A stretch of DNA of 64,000 nucleotides from Mesodorylaimus sp. YZB2_4 (GCA_030248295.1 JASANH010000542.1:186001-250000); one strand, 5' to 3'; shown: positions 48,104 through 60,865, counted from the stretch's first letter. Numbers and translations are program-made. The notes: generated by a model not told the origin, from the letters alone.

Positions 48104-51100
48104 CATTCTTTTTTGTGGTGCTTGCTTGTGAGCGCTGTTGATTGATTTAAAACAAGAATATACTTAATACAATAATATTCAGGACCCTCTGGATATAAAT
48201 GCTTTGTAATTTTGCATAATTCGAGCTAAATAAAGATAAATGCATGCAAAAGCTCGGAATATCGTCCAAGTCACTGTCATCAAGCTCGTTGACTCGGGAC
48301 AAAATGTTTGCATCACTGAGTGAGTAAATGCGATAAGCGATGAACGTGCACCTACAGTATGAGTCAGTCTTTTTGCTCTCTTGCTGCTGCACAAATGATT
48401 CTCTATTAAAATACTGCGATATCATGTAGTCATATCCGTAAAATGACGCCAAAAATTTGCAATTACAGAAGCTTTTTTACGATGATAGCCAAGCAAGTAT
48501 CCCTGCGAAATGAGGATCCAAGTTGTCTTCAGCGAAACAGCGTGCTCGAATTTGAAGTCAGAGAATGTCTTAAAGAAGGAAACAACAGAACCGCTATTAT
48601 TTTGTATTTTGTACAAATCTTAATGATTATTTCAAAAACCTTGTGTTACAAACGAAAACCTTACCAGCGCACATTTGTAACGCTAGCTTACGAAGGCCAC
48701 AAGCTCGAATCGCCTGTTTGCAACGTGCACGCAAACGTTTGGCATAGAAAATCTCCTAATTTACAGTACAGTAGGTATTGTCTGATCATTGTTCAACAAA
48801 TTTTAAACTTGGTGAGCCTTGTTGTTGCATGACTAGAATGCTTGTTTGGGCAGCGACGACGAATGGAATTCGGTACGTGAATCGATATCGATCCCTGACG
48901 GACAGGCAGTCATCATCTCCGATTACAAAAATGCTTCTTTCTGCACAATTTATTAGAAAAATGAGTAACAAGGTACTGCAGAAAAGAACATTTAAATATT
49001 TTCAACCCAGGATAAGGCACATACAGTTGCTCTACCGTTATCTTGACCTAAAGCCTTTATGATTAGGTATCGAGAGCGAGGGTGGCTTATTTTCTAGGAG
49101 CCAGTCTTTTACAGTGGTACACATTATTTAAGATGAATGGACAGGTGGTAACTTTGGTTGCACTTACTGAAGTGTTGACATGGATATCCAGAACTCATTG
49201 TAGATCTATAAGAAATAAATACTTCTATCTTTTAAGATATTAATATTAATTTCATGTCCGTATGTATTAAGTATATATCTTTTTGAAAATGACCATCTTA
49301 TCTTTTGGGAGCCGAGATATGCATTTGACATGCGGCATGAATATGAAAACCTTCCGAAAATCTATAATACACGGGTGTGAGCTTTATGCATCAGCTTAGC
49401 ATGAACTTTTTAGTGTTTTCTCCAGGATAATTTTGTGAACATTGGCATGTTGCTGAAGAGCTGATGCTGATGTTGCCACACTAAGAGACCAAACCATGCC
49501 AACCGAGTCACTTCAGCGTGCTCGCTGAGCTGCGCGTCTGAAATCTGCACTTGACGCTTTGCTGACAAAAAATTTGTGGCTGTGCTAACAGAACTGATGT
49601 GTGCTGCACTCACATTTAAGCGCAGATCATGCGCTTGGCTTACGTTAAAAACTCGCGGGAATCCTATGGCACCTGCATTGCATGCATTTGCTTTGATGCT
49701 GATGTGAGGCCCATTCTTCCAGAATGGCAAGCAAACCAACATAAAAATGCATTCCTAGCCAATGTGAGCACAGATGGACTGGCGGGTTAGAACTTTTCGA
49801 TTGTGCCTGTGTAAAAATCAGGGATTTATTTCATAATAAGTTTGGCAAGCTCCTATCTTCTCAACAGGCCTTTTGCAAATACTGTAGTACTTTATGGAGC
49901 CTCAAGCTTTTGCAATGTGAATCTATCCAGCCAAGCTGCGTCGAGCGCAAGCTGCAGGCTTGGCAGTCCAAGCTGATCAACTGCATATCCTCAGCTTTTG
50001 CATTTCTTATGTGAACGAAGCTAAGTTGTGTGGCCACTGCTGCTTGATGGGTTTGATCGGCCGCCCCAACAGCCGCAGCCAATGTGACCACGTCGTGTCT
50101 GGGAAGACTTCAGAAAGAGAGAAGGTTTTTTGATATAGGCCCTTAATTTTCGAATAGGATTTGGGGCTATCAGAAATCTCTGTCTCAAATAAATGTCTGG
50201 CGATATCTTCAGAAAATATGATTCGAATATTCATATCTTGACCTTTGTAGGATATAAATGTCTAGATCATACCTACATCTATCAAGTGCGCTGTATGATG
50301 CTTGGCTATGGTCAAAGCATGACATCTATCCTTAAGATCATATCCTCACTGTTGCAACATTCAAGGATAGTGATCTGACCCCAGGTTCGACAATAGGTTC
50401 ACAGTTCGACCGGAACCCACCCCACAAATTTTGAAATCAAACCTTACCCAAAACCCAACCCAAACCCATTTTTGAGAAGTCAAAGCATGGTTATAATAAT
50501 GATAATATGCATAAATATTATGGGTTAGGTCAGAAAAATTCAAACTCTCGGCTAGCATTTTCCTAAGCTATCGTCAAATATAGATACGATAAATAAGTAA
50601 GATAATGTTACACGCCGTTTCTCTCGACACGTTTCATTCTTAAATTAGACTGTTGACGGTTGACACGGGATGGCGCGGTTCTTGTGTAGCCACTGCGATG
50701 TTGCTCGACGATGGTCAGGGTTGCCATTAGGCCCCCTATTAGGTGAAGGTTCCCCGTCATTTCTGACGGGATTTTGGCCTAGCGGAGGTTTTTGTGGAGG
50801 GGACTGGTCAGTGGAGGTTTTGGTGAAGGTTTTTGCCATTCTGCGGAGGTATGAGGGGATTTTCTCAAACACCTTTTACACTAGGCAAAAAAAGCACTAG
50901 ATCGACCCCTTGCCCGTTATCGGTCCCTATTTTTTCAAGTGCACCGCTTTTTCCCTGGATTCAAGCTTTTTTTCTTGTATACACAGCTTTACTATACAGA
51001 AGACAAATCAATATATCCGAACTCTAATGGTGAGATTACTAGTAAGAATAACGTGACTTAATTGTTTTAACCTACTCGCTTTTGTGCCTGAATTACCTCT

Positions 51101-53609
51101 ACGAATCTATTGCGTGGCTACAACAAGCCACTTTTTCTGTATGACAAAAATGGCAGTGGGGGAAAGAGGGGTCCTATAAAAGGATCCAGCTCATAAGACG
51201 AGCATGGCCAAAAAAAGATGCTAAAAAATTCGAACCCTTGCAATTGACTCCTACAGATGCATTGATAATGCATACAGCATATGTGTATTGTAGCATCTGC
51301 ACACCATGGAGCATCTCTGGTGAAATTAACATTTGAGGTTTGTTTTTCCTTTTTCAAGTATAACCCGAAGTTTTTTGCGAAGAAATCTGATTTCACTTCT
51401 GGCGAGATCTCACGAATGATGGGACCTAGGAGAACTTCAAAAAACAAATTTGATAGCTCATCATCTCGGGATCATTGTGATATTTCTTGGATCATTCCAG
51501 TATCAAGGGTCAGGGAGATATGGGCCATATCGCCGAAGCAACAAATTTTTATGAGTATTTCCATATGGATGGGGGTTGAAAATATATTCTTGACTTTTGC
51601 TTCACCATACACTAAGGGGGTACTACTTCTGTTAGTCTTAATTTTAAAAAAACGCGTCATGGACTCGTGTGTGACGCAGTATGTAGATTCTGTCTTGTTC
51701 TCAAAGTTCGGGTTAAAAGTTCCTGGTGCTCATTCCCCTCATTGCGCCAAAGGGGAAAATGTTTAATTCTGAGATAGACTTTACTGATGATGAGCTTGAA
51801 GAAGCTGGAAGTACTAATCTTGTTTTTGAAGATGCTTATGAGTTATTAGATTTCATCGAAGAAATGCTGCAGCTAGCAAGGCGCCGTTAAATGAAAGCTT
51901 GGCGCTCCCTTTGTCTGGCATCGTTGTGATTCCAGCTCGTTGATACCGCAAGCGTTTTTTGTGAGGGAATTTTTGACGGATTTTGGATAAGTGATGAAGG
52001 TTTTGTGAAGGTTTTTAGGGTCACGTGCGACGGGATTCACATTTAGCGTCTGGCAACCCTGACGATGGTTTGGAAAGCGAACCAGGACTTCTTGGTGACA
52101 CTGGAATCTGGTTATGCAGTGAAATCACAAACAGATTTTCTTGTAGTCCCGCACCCTGCTCCAAATTTTCTGGCGCAAGGGGTCGTCGGGAAGGCGTTTG
52201 ATAAGTTCCTTTACGTGTTTTTTGTTGAGGTGCAACGTTTCCTCGTACGTCACGACGTGCTTCCTCGGCGATCCGTTTAAACTGCTCAGATTCGGTCTCT
52301 CTACGTTCAGCCGTGGCGGATTCACAGTAGTCGTACGACCTCACTTCGATACAATGCTTTCTGTTCACTGCACTTTGAGCAGCTTTCACAAATCGGATCT
52401 CTGATTTCTATACCTCACAAATCTACAATACTCTTCTTTTTTTCTTTTGATTTTTGCTTTGCCCTTTTGGCCTGTGCCTCTGAATTCTTGAGAAGTCCAC
52501 AAACTGAGGTTTGTGTTTTCTACTACTGTTTTACAGGAGCCCGTACCATGGGACTATGCTTGCTAGTAACTTGATCTCGCGTGAGTTTTGGATTAAGTTT
52601 AAGTATGTCAAATGCATGTATTTGCTTGGGTAAGGAGTAAAATGATGATGATGGCATTCTGGCGTCCCTTAAAAGGGGATTAGGCGACAGAATTTTAGTC
52701 CAGCTGAAAAGTGGGTCGAGAGCTAGCTAGCTGTGCCAAAATCTCAACACGCCCAAAGCTTGCCCTAAAAATTGCCCTAGAAAGGTCAGCTCAAGATTGC
52801 CCTAGATCAAAGGGCTCGCCCTGCGCCTGGCAGCGCTGCTAGGAAATAAAGACGCCATCCTAAACTCAAAACAGCTTGGTGTCCTGGGGTGGGATACCAA
52901 GCTGATTGTGAACTGGCGTAAGACTGTCCTGGAATTCAGGACATGCCTTGGGATTCAGAACTGTGAAACTGCGCCCAGATCCTAGGCAGGAAGGCGGGAG
53001 CTTGAAAATGTTTTAGCAAATATTTCACTCAATTCACTTTCTTTCGCTGTCAGAATACTCTGACAGGATGCAAGAAATTTTGACCTGACCTTGACCGACC
53101 CTTAAAGAAGATTCCTGACCTGACCCCGACTTTGAACGAGGATTGGCCAATCAGGGGTTTGACAGAATTCTGACCTTGACCTCGAGGTCATTATTAACAC
53201 TACTTCTCCTGCATATGATACAGGCCTGCTGCCATTCCAGACCTGTCTTTGTGCATGGTGCACACTCACAGTGGTGCCTACGGTTATTGCGCATTCGTTG
53301 CCGGAAATATTGTTACGAGTACATCCGAAAAAAGATAAGCGCGATAAGATAAGGATTGATTCCGATAAAAATTTAGCAGCGGTTTTTGAATCTGCTCTAG
53401 AAGCGCATTTTCGCAGTGTATAGTTTTAGCTATTTTCCTATCACGGGTTATTGTATTGGACCTAGCATCCGACCCCTCCACTCGAAAGGCTTTTACGAAA
53501 CAACCTGCTGGAAGTGGAAGAGGTGCCTAAAGAACGGCAGCCGTTTAGTTTTGTGATCGAGTACTGCGTTGAGCAGTGCAAAACTACAAATCTTTGGTGT
53601 AAGGACAAT
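48104..53609. other. LM2-LM3 spacer, 5.5 kb
   Basis: No gene is supportable despite several open frames (48443-48832 and 51281-51766 among them). It holds a word-iterated tract at 50363-50480, related to 6340-6475 (CAGGTTCGACAATAGGTTCAC versus CAGGTCCGACGATGGGTTCAC), a repeat at about 52020-52560 described separately, and a GACCTTGACC/TGACCTGACCCC tract at 53080-53190. Confidence 0.5.
52020..52560. repeat. Repeat shared with the MULE-associated region at 58.9 kb
   Basis: CTGTTCACTGCACTTT, CCTCACAAATCTAC and CTTTGCCCTTTTGGCCTGTGCC recur, in order, at 58913-59060 just behind the MULE transposase remnant. A minus-strand frame inside (52125-52325: NKKHVKELIKRLPDDPLRQK) is open but unrecognised. 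Confidence 0.5.
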
Positions 53610-56600
53610 ATGAAAGGGTGGCTGATTATCCTTTTTCTAGATTTCATCCCTGCGTTGTCCGATAACGAGCCCGAGCTTCCACCTAATCCGCCTGCAAGCA
53701 ACTATTCGGACTTAATTCAATGTGGCGGTGCATTTAACGAATACAAAGGGGTTGTGAGTGCCATGTACGGCGAGGACCCACCAGCTCAAACTCTTCCTGA
53801 CCGAAGCACATGGTTACCATATCGGGTACATTTTGTCATTGATCACAACACATATAAAGGAAATACGCCGCCATTACGGACTGTTTTCAAGCAAATTAAT
53901 GAGCGTCTTAGCGGTGTTATGAAAACCTTTCCTGCTGGCGATCTGCGTATTCCCCGGTACCGTCATTCAAATGAAGAACAATGCCTATATCCACACATGT
54001 GCGGAAGAGCTCCTGTCCCAGCTCACTATCATCTTCCGTGTTTGCAACGTAATGGTACTCAAATAATTTCCGAGCCCGGTGTTCCCATGGATGAAAGTCA
54101 AGCTATGAGGGACGACCGACTTCAAGGGGCTGCATTGGTTGTTTTTATTCGTTTAGTAACTCCTTGGGATCAACTCCCTAACAGCTGTGCTGGCTCCTTG
54201 GCGGCATATGCTCACACGTGCTCCATTAATCGAGCCACACTTAGACCAACTCATGGACGAATAACTATGTGCTTACAACCAGCATTTATGGACCGGGGAA
54301 GACTATTCAACCTACTTTATCACGAAGTGCTGCACATAATTCTGCGAGGCACTGTTTTTGGATATCATAAGCCACAATACCTTGGAAACGAAACTGAAGC
54401 AACGGATGAGCGATATAATGAGCTCAAGATGAAGCAACGAGGTAAGATGAGTCGTGCGCACTTCATTCTGATCGTGTGCACTCTAGAATCGATGTCGAAA
54501 TATTGAAAAACGCGTATGATATTCAAATTCAGCACCCACGTACTTATTATCAGACACCTTATTAGGTCTGCTCAGTCCGACCTGACCCAACAGTTTTGGG
54601 TCGGGTTGCCCCGACTTTGTTATAAGCAGCTAAAGTTCTTTGCGATAAAAACTTTGCGAAAGTCCCCCAGCATGTGTTGACTTTGGTGGACAGGTGACTT
54701 GTGACAGGTAAAAATATTTCGATGAAGATACCTTATTTCACGCACCCCAATTTTCATCTTTTGTTATTGCACAGTATTCTCACAAAACAGCATTCCTCCG
54801 TATTTTCCACAATAGTGGTCTGTAGGTCTAAAAGCGACGATGGTCTGTTGGTTAGTCTTTAGCAAAATTCAACCAAAGAGACTACTTGCACAACTTTTGG
54901 AGTCAGCGGCAGGCTATACTGCTTAAACCAAGAAAACCCAAATATATTGAGCCACGCTAGAGTATTCATCTAGTCTTCACAAATGATACTGCTTACATAG
55001 TCCATTTGTGCTAGACACGCTCCTGCCAGAACCGTTGCAACTGATGGAGGAATGTAAGGGTACGTATGACATTTTTGAACACTGTTACAACTGCATCATA
55101 ATAGTGGTCAAGGGGGTTATTATTAATGCAGCTTTGGTATTTGGGTACAGACTCAATACCAGGCTTTTCCCAGCCAGGTATACCAAAGAACATACGTTCC
55201 ATGTTCAGGAATCAAATCCCTCTCAGACTATGGTTAGCCCAACCCATTCATGCGAGTTGCTAAGAACTGCTTCTGAGAATCTACTTAGATATGGATCCAC
55301 GCAGAAATTACTCAGAAAATTTGGTGAGTCGCATCTTGCAATTTGCCTGACATTCTTGGAAGTTACACACTATGAAAACGTGCAAGTTCGAGGCTTTAAA
55401 GCAAATTCTGCAATCTGGAGTTGAACAGCTATGAAAAGATTTCTTTATCTCCTAACTGAAGTAACTTGCAAGTTTGCTGTAATTTTGACCCGTTTGACCC
55501 TACCCGACCCCACCTGACCAGAAAGTACCCGACCCGATCCGGGGTCTATGTTATTTACGCTATCTCAATTGTTAAAGAAGTCGAAATTTCCATTTGACAA
55601 TGGTCCCAACTTTGCAATCAAGAAATTCAACCATTTTGCGCATACAGTAGGTGCTGAAGGTCGAAAATTTTGATTATCCATAAGACGTGAGTACTGAACC
55701 TGAATACTACACTCTTTTTTCAATATTTTGACATTGATTCTGGAGTATACTTTGTCTTAGCTTGTTATACATACAGTATAGGCCATTGCGACTGCACGCT
55801 CAGGGGCTCACTGCACTGCGAGTACAGTCACAGCAGAGTATATGTTAAGAATCTGAATATTTGAAGGCAAACAGCATAATAATCTGCTTGTCACGTGAGT
55901 AAACCCTTGAGAGTAAGCGCATTCTTCCGTTAGTGTCGCATGTCTGGTGACAGGCATACTGTGCGACCACGGAAAGCCAGACACCTCAAATCAAAGATGT
56001 ACAAAGCGGTGATAAGACCAGCCGCTGTGCATAGATTGGAATGCTCCCACAAACAGGAAACACCAGAAACTGAACACGCACACCGTAGAAACTCGGCTTG
56101 AGAATGATGAGCCTCGAGCCTGCAGTAGGTAGATCAAGGCGAGTGGGAGGTGTGACATTTGGCATGTGACAGGTCAGACCGCCTACAGAATTGGCTCACG
56201 ATTTCATTCAGTTACAGGTCAAAAGATCAATTTGTAAGCCACTGCTAACTTAATTGATAAGCCAATGCCCTGACAAAAGTAGTCTATTCCAGTAATAACA
56301 ATCGTGTTATCATTAGCTGAAAATACAACTTGGAAAAAAGCGACCTACAAATGGATGGATGCAGATGGATCAGTGAAACAATACCAAACCGAAGTAGCAA
56401 TCTTGCCCGCAGTCGTCGAGGCTGTAAAGAGTTATTTCAAGTGCGATCCGGATAGCGATGAGGGGAAACAGTACGGATTCAAAGGAGCCGAAGTCGCTAA
56501 GGGCACCGACTTCCAAGGCAATATTATAAGTGAATCAGGACATTGGTCCATGCGTCTGTTCCCTGACGAAGTTCTATCGCCACTACTCACTGCAGTTTCA

Positions 56601-59600
56601 CGCTTGTCCACTCTGACATTGGCCGCCCTGAAGGAGACTGGGTGGTACGATGTGGACATGTCCAAGGCCGAACCATTGATGTTCAACATGTCCAACCTTC
56701 CACACGCCAAAAATGGATGCGCCCTCGCGACGAGCAGTTGCCACGAGATAATCAAAGAAGCAAAAAACAAAACTACGGCTGTGGGTACTTGGACAAGAGG
56801 CGATGCATGGGTTGGACCATTTTGCGATCCAGCAGGGCAGCTCATTCAGGTTACTTATGTTTATTCATTCTACATGGCAGCCTTCCGAGAGCTTGGTTCG
56901 GTAGCAAATCATCCAAGGTGCAGCGTGGACGCCCCTAAAAGACGAAGTACACTCTAGAATCGATGCCGTAAATATTGAAAAGATATGATATTCAGATTCA
57001 GATATGATACTACAGAAAAAAGCCGAAATTCTGGACCTACAGCAGCTATGCAAAAAAGTCAAAATTTTTAATTGCAAAACGGGAAATGGAAAATGAAAAT
57101 TCCGACTTTTTAAATAATTGAGACAGCGGTCCCAAATTTTGGCTACCCCTACAATACATGGGTGCTGAATTGGAATATTGTACTCCTTTTAAATTCCGAC
57201 ATCGATTCTAGAGTGTTCACACGCGAAGTTTCTACAGTCGGTATCGCGACGGGACGCCTAGAGAGAAAACTCAGTGAAAACTAGAGAGCTGGAAATCGCA
57301 TCTTCACAGTTGCTATAGAATTCCAACTGTAACTGCAACGAATAATCTTCGTTTGGTTTTTCATTTTTTAACTCCTATGGCTGTGTTTATCCAAATTCCT
57401 TTCCCGGTGGATAAAAATTCAGTAGGTTTTATTAGAGTGGACATATTTTGATGTAGGAGGAAGACTAATTTTTAAATTTAAAATGCCACTTACTCGTATG
57501 TACATGTATTTTTGACTAGTGTTGCCCAGACGTCGGTTTTTCATTTTGCCCTTAACTTTCACGTAGGTCCCAAAAATTTTTTTGACCTTGGCTTTGACTT
57601 TGACAGGGCAAAGAAAACCTTGATTTTGACATTGACTCAAAATTGACCTTTTATAAAATTTGCTGTGGACAAGCCGCCCTGTCCCACCAGGTGTCTCATT
57701 TTGGTCTGTGCCAATAGCGCACCGCCATGGTTTTCAGACCTTGGTCAACGAGGTCAAATATTTGCTGTCAAGAGCGCACTGAGCGCGTCTTTTCGTTCTC
57801 TTTCCTCGCTCAAACGTGCATAAAGCTGAACGTAAAAAGTTTGCCATGGCCAACTTTGGTGCTCCTGAAAAGATTTTGAGCGAATTTCTGGAAAAGTCTG
57901 TAATATAGCGGCTTTAATACATTATCTCGCCAAGTCAGGAATCACATATTCCGTCTGGTTGGGAATAATAGAGCGTTGCAACGCACTCTCGTTGCTTACG
58001 AGATCGCTACCCACAATGCCATCAGAGCGATCTTCCCACAGGTCACAACCAGTGGTTGTAACTTTCATTTTGGACAAACGCTTATTCGAAAGATGAACTC
58101 GGAGGGTCTGCGAGAGAAATACTTGAAAAGAGAAGTCGATCTTCAAGGACGTCGTGTGCCGGACCATCCAGTTAAGCTTGGGCTTTACTGCCAGTTCCGC
58201 TGGTACCTTTAGCATGGCGACATCTGCGATCGGAGTTCGAACACAATCTGCCACCAACTTTACTGGCTCCAGATGACATGGCCGGCCTACGGAATTTCGC
58301 CACTTACTTTCAGCAAACTTGGATCAACGGAAACCAATTCGGTTTTAGCGTCTTGAACCACTTTCCAAACGATGGCCCAAGCACCACAAACCACGCGGAA
58401 GGCTATCATTCAACCGTAAACATAAATTATTTGACATGACTGCCCCCGTTCTGAAAACAATAGCGGTGCGCTCTTGACGTGGGATCTCTCATACGTCGCT
58501 CGCCTCTCCAAAGCCTCCACAGCCGTAGTTCAAGGCTTAGGGCGAAGAAAGGCGACGGCTGAGCCTGCCTAGGTGTAGAGGACGATATCGCAAGCTTGTT
58601 TGGTCTTGTTTTCAGACTCATATTGTACTGAGATGCCTAGTAAACTCTCGCGAAAATTACCTTCCGAGAAATTTTTTATGTAGAAAACATAGATTTTCAG
58701 ATAAAACATAGGTTCATGGTTTTACTTTTTTTCAGCCACCTGCTCATAACATAAAGTTAAACATCATCCCAAATCAGTTTTCATAACGTTTTAAGCCAAC
58801 TTCATCAACTAGAGCGAGCATGAGTCACATTAATATAGTGATAGTCATTTTGAACAGCACTAAAGATACCAGTCTGCTCTCAGCCTGCGGCTGTCATGAA
58901 GTTCTGACCAGAAGCCATCTGTTCACTGCACTTTACAGATTTTACCCACCGGTATCTCGGATATGCCTCACAAATCTACTGTATAAGCTCTTCTTTTTTC
59001 CTTTCTTCCATTTTGGCTTTGCCCTTTTCACCTGTGCCTATCCATTCTTCCGATCAGCTTCTTTTTTGTTTTGCTTGGCTCTTTTTGGGCCTCTGCCTAT
59101 TGTCATTTGCACTTTTCATTCAATAAGACCCCATAAGGAAGCTGGAAGCAATTCGACTCTACTTCCAGTCGTCCTGTGGCGAAAGAAATCGCCGGTACTG
59201 GCGGCCTTATTGAGAGCACTGCCACGTGGTGGCGGTCCGCTCCAGCTTGCAAAATTTCAAAAGGAAACTTGTATATGTAGCTGCAGAGTATGAGTCTGAA
59301 ACCATCTGTAAAGTTTGTGCTCTTGCATAATCTTGCTTGACATAGTATAAAACACCACAGCTAGAATCCCGTATGGACCTCCTTCGAATGGCATCAGAAT
59401 ACACGCATACATTGCGTGCTGGCAATGGCGTGCATAAGCATTCGAGTGATCAGGCTATGTGCAGGGCCCGGCCTGTGAAACCATCTCTTCCAACGGCTGA
59501 GTAGACTCGCCGGCTAGGCACTGAGCAGTGGCTGGTCCAAAAGTTTTTTCGTCTATCATAACATTTCTTTTGCACAGAGTAAGAATGTTTTTCGTTTTTT

Positions 59601-60865
59601 TTGAATACAGTTGACCTCGAATAATCGCAAATAGCTCAGGACGCCAAAAAGAAGAATTTCGGCTGGCCGATTTTGCAATCATGCCAAGTTCAGAAGAATT
59701 TTTCAAAAAAGTTGCAATTATGCGAAGTTTTCTTAGAGAAGCACTCCGGAATTTTGCTGAGTTCCCAGAAATGCATGTTAACTCAGCGAGCTCAAATTTT
59801 TTTATTGGCTGACTAATATGCTGCTTTGAAAATTACAATGCTCACAGTAAATGTTGCACTTAACTTATCCGAACTGATTCTTGATTTGGTCTGGTGCTAA
59901 TGCGCTTTTTAAGCTTTGGGCAGTCAGTACAGTGATAACTTACAGTACCTTATGCTCATCTTCACCTTGTTAGTCGTGCGTTGATTCGGCCTGATGAACG
60001 GTTTTCTCTGTTATGCTCGCCTGGCCCGGCCTTTATCCTTGTGCTGGAGTAAGCAAAGTCGGAATTTCTGGGCGAAATTCAACTAAACTTATTGTGGGAA
60101 AGATAAAAGTTGCAATTAAGCTCAGTAAAATACGCTTATAGATGTTAAAGCGCGTTGCAATACCGAACTTTGCAATTATTCGAGGTCGACTATAGACTTT
60201 ATTTCTATTTCTAGCGCTATTGCAGCAGCGACAGTCGCTATCGTCTTTCGTGCGTCTCAGACAAGGGCTATTTCACCGACTACTGTCCCGTGTTTCTTGT
60301 TAAAAAGGAGATGGAGCATTATGACGCGGATTGCAGAGCTAGAATATGGCAGGATCCAAGCAGTTACATTGTTGGATTTTCTGTTGGAGAAGGGAGGGTT
60401 TGTGTCACATTTCACAACCTCACCATTCCGGAGATGGGATTGAGTCAACGCGCAGTCTATCCATCTTGCATGAGATATGCCTGCTCCGAAAATGGTATGA
60501 AATTTGTGATGAGCCGATTTGAAAGGACATCAGTGACAGGACAGAGGCTAGGATTCGACTGTTGGACACCTGGACTTTGCCCAAAAACCACAAGTGGGGT
60601 TTTGTTTTAAAAAAATTGTTATGATTTAAAGAATGGTTTTGATTTCTTAGTTCCAGCGAAGGCGAAATGGCCAGATAAATTTGGCCTATGCGATGCTAAC
60701 ATGGAAGGCAGCGTTATTTGTCCCAGTTACGATTCGGTGTGCTCGCAAACACAGGCAGTAGCTCCCCCAGAAGAGGCTAAGGATGCTGGTGGAACAAACC
60801 GGAATCCGTTTGTTTCTAAGCTAACGATTAGTTTGGCGATCACGCTAGGACTTGTTAATAACTAG
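53610..60865 (+). CDS. Leishmanolysin-like (M8) zinc metallopeptidase LM3
   Basis: Exons 53610-54441, 56317-56849, 60215-60593 and 60651-60865 give 652 residues, with the same phases as LM1/LM2; exon 3 is one codon longer. The start at 53610 (MKGWLIILFLDFIPALS) aligns with the other signal peptides. HEVLH is at 54321-54335 and the third zinc His is in GHWSMRLFPDEVLSP. The Met-turn residue is Leu (CTA, 56574-56576). Exon 3 begins RYCSSDSRYRLSC; its donor is in ACAAGTGGGG. The C-terminus (LTISLAITLGLVNN after an Asn/Gly-rich stretch) fits a GPI-attachment signal. It is the most diverged member of the array. Intron 1 holds a split MITE family M copy. Intron 2 (3,365 bp) holds a complete one and a MULE remnant. 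Confidence 0.92.
54478..55750. mobile_element. MITE family M, copy 2 (ends 1.27 kb apart, probably interrupted)
   Basis: The left end CACTCTAGAATCGATGTCGA with ATTCAAATTCAGCACCCACG lies 36 bp inside LM3 intron 1. The right half, with CAATATTTTGACATTGATTC then TGGAGTATAC, is at about 55560-55750. Between them is unrelated sequence including TGACCC-type tracts (54555-54610, 55485-55550), suggesting a later insertion. Confidence 0.55.
56950..57216. mobile_element. MITE family M, copy 3 (complete, 267 bp)
   Basis: ACACTCTAGAATCGATGCCG at the left is mirrored by CGACATCGATTCTAGAGTGT at the right. The interior has CTGGACCTACAGCA and CAGCGGTCCCAAA, shared with copy 1 (27458-27959). It lies 100 bp inside LM3 intron 2 and has no coding capacity. 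Confidence 0.8.
57940..58425 (+). pseudogene. Mutator-like (MULE) transposase remnant in LM3 intron 2
   Basis: One frame reads AYEIATHNAIRAIFPQ then GCNFHFGQTLIRKMNSEGLR, matching the MULE catalytic region with its C-x-F-H block. After a break, another frame reads APDDMAGLRNFATYFQQTW, then NQFGFSVLNHFP and TTNHAEGYHSTVN, the usual C-terminal TNNxxEGxH block. The catalytic Asp expected before E-I-A is Ala here, and the frame is interrupted, so this is not functional. Confidence 0.8.
58913..59060. repeat. MULE-associated flank repeat, second copy
   Basis: Matches 52350-52490 through CTGTTCACTGCACTTTACAG, CCTCACAAATCTACTGTA and GGCTTTGCCCTTTTCACCTG. Its place 0.5 kb past the MULE remnant suggests that it belongs to that element's 3' part. 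Confidence 0.5.

Noticed and set aside
48443..48832. 129-codon plus-strand frame in the LM2-LM3 spacer
   Set aside because: No recognisable domain, no splice or expression signals, and surrounded by repeat-rich sequence.
51281..51766. 161-codon plus-strand frame
   Set aside because: Its length is notable, but I see no family motif or signal, and a competing minus-strand frame is open over part of it.
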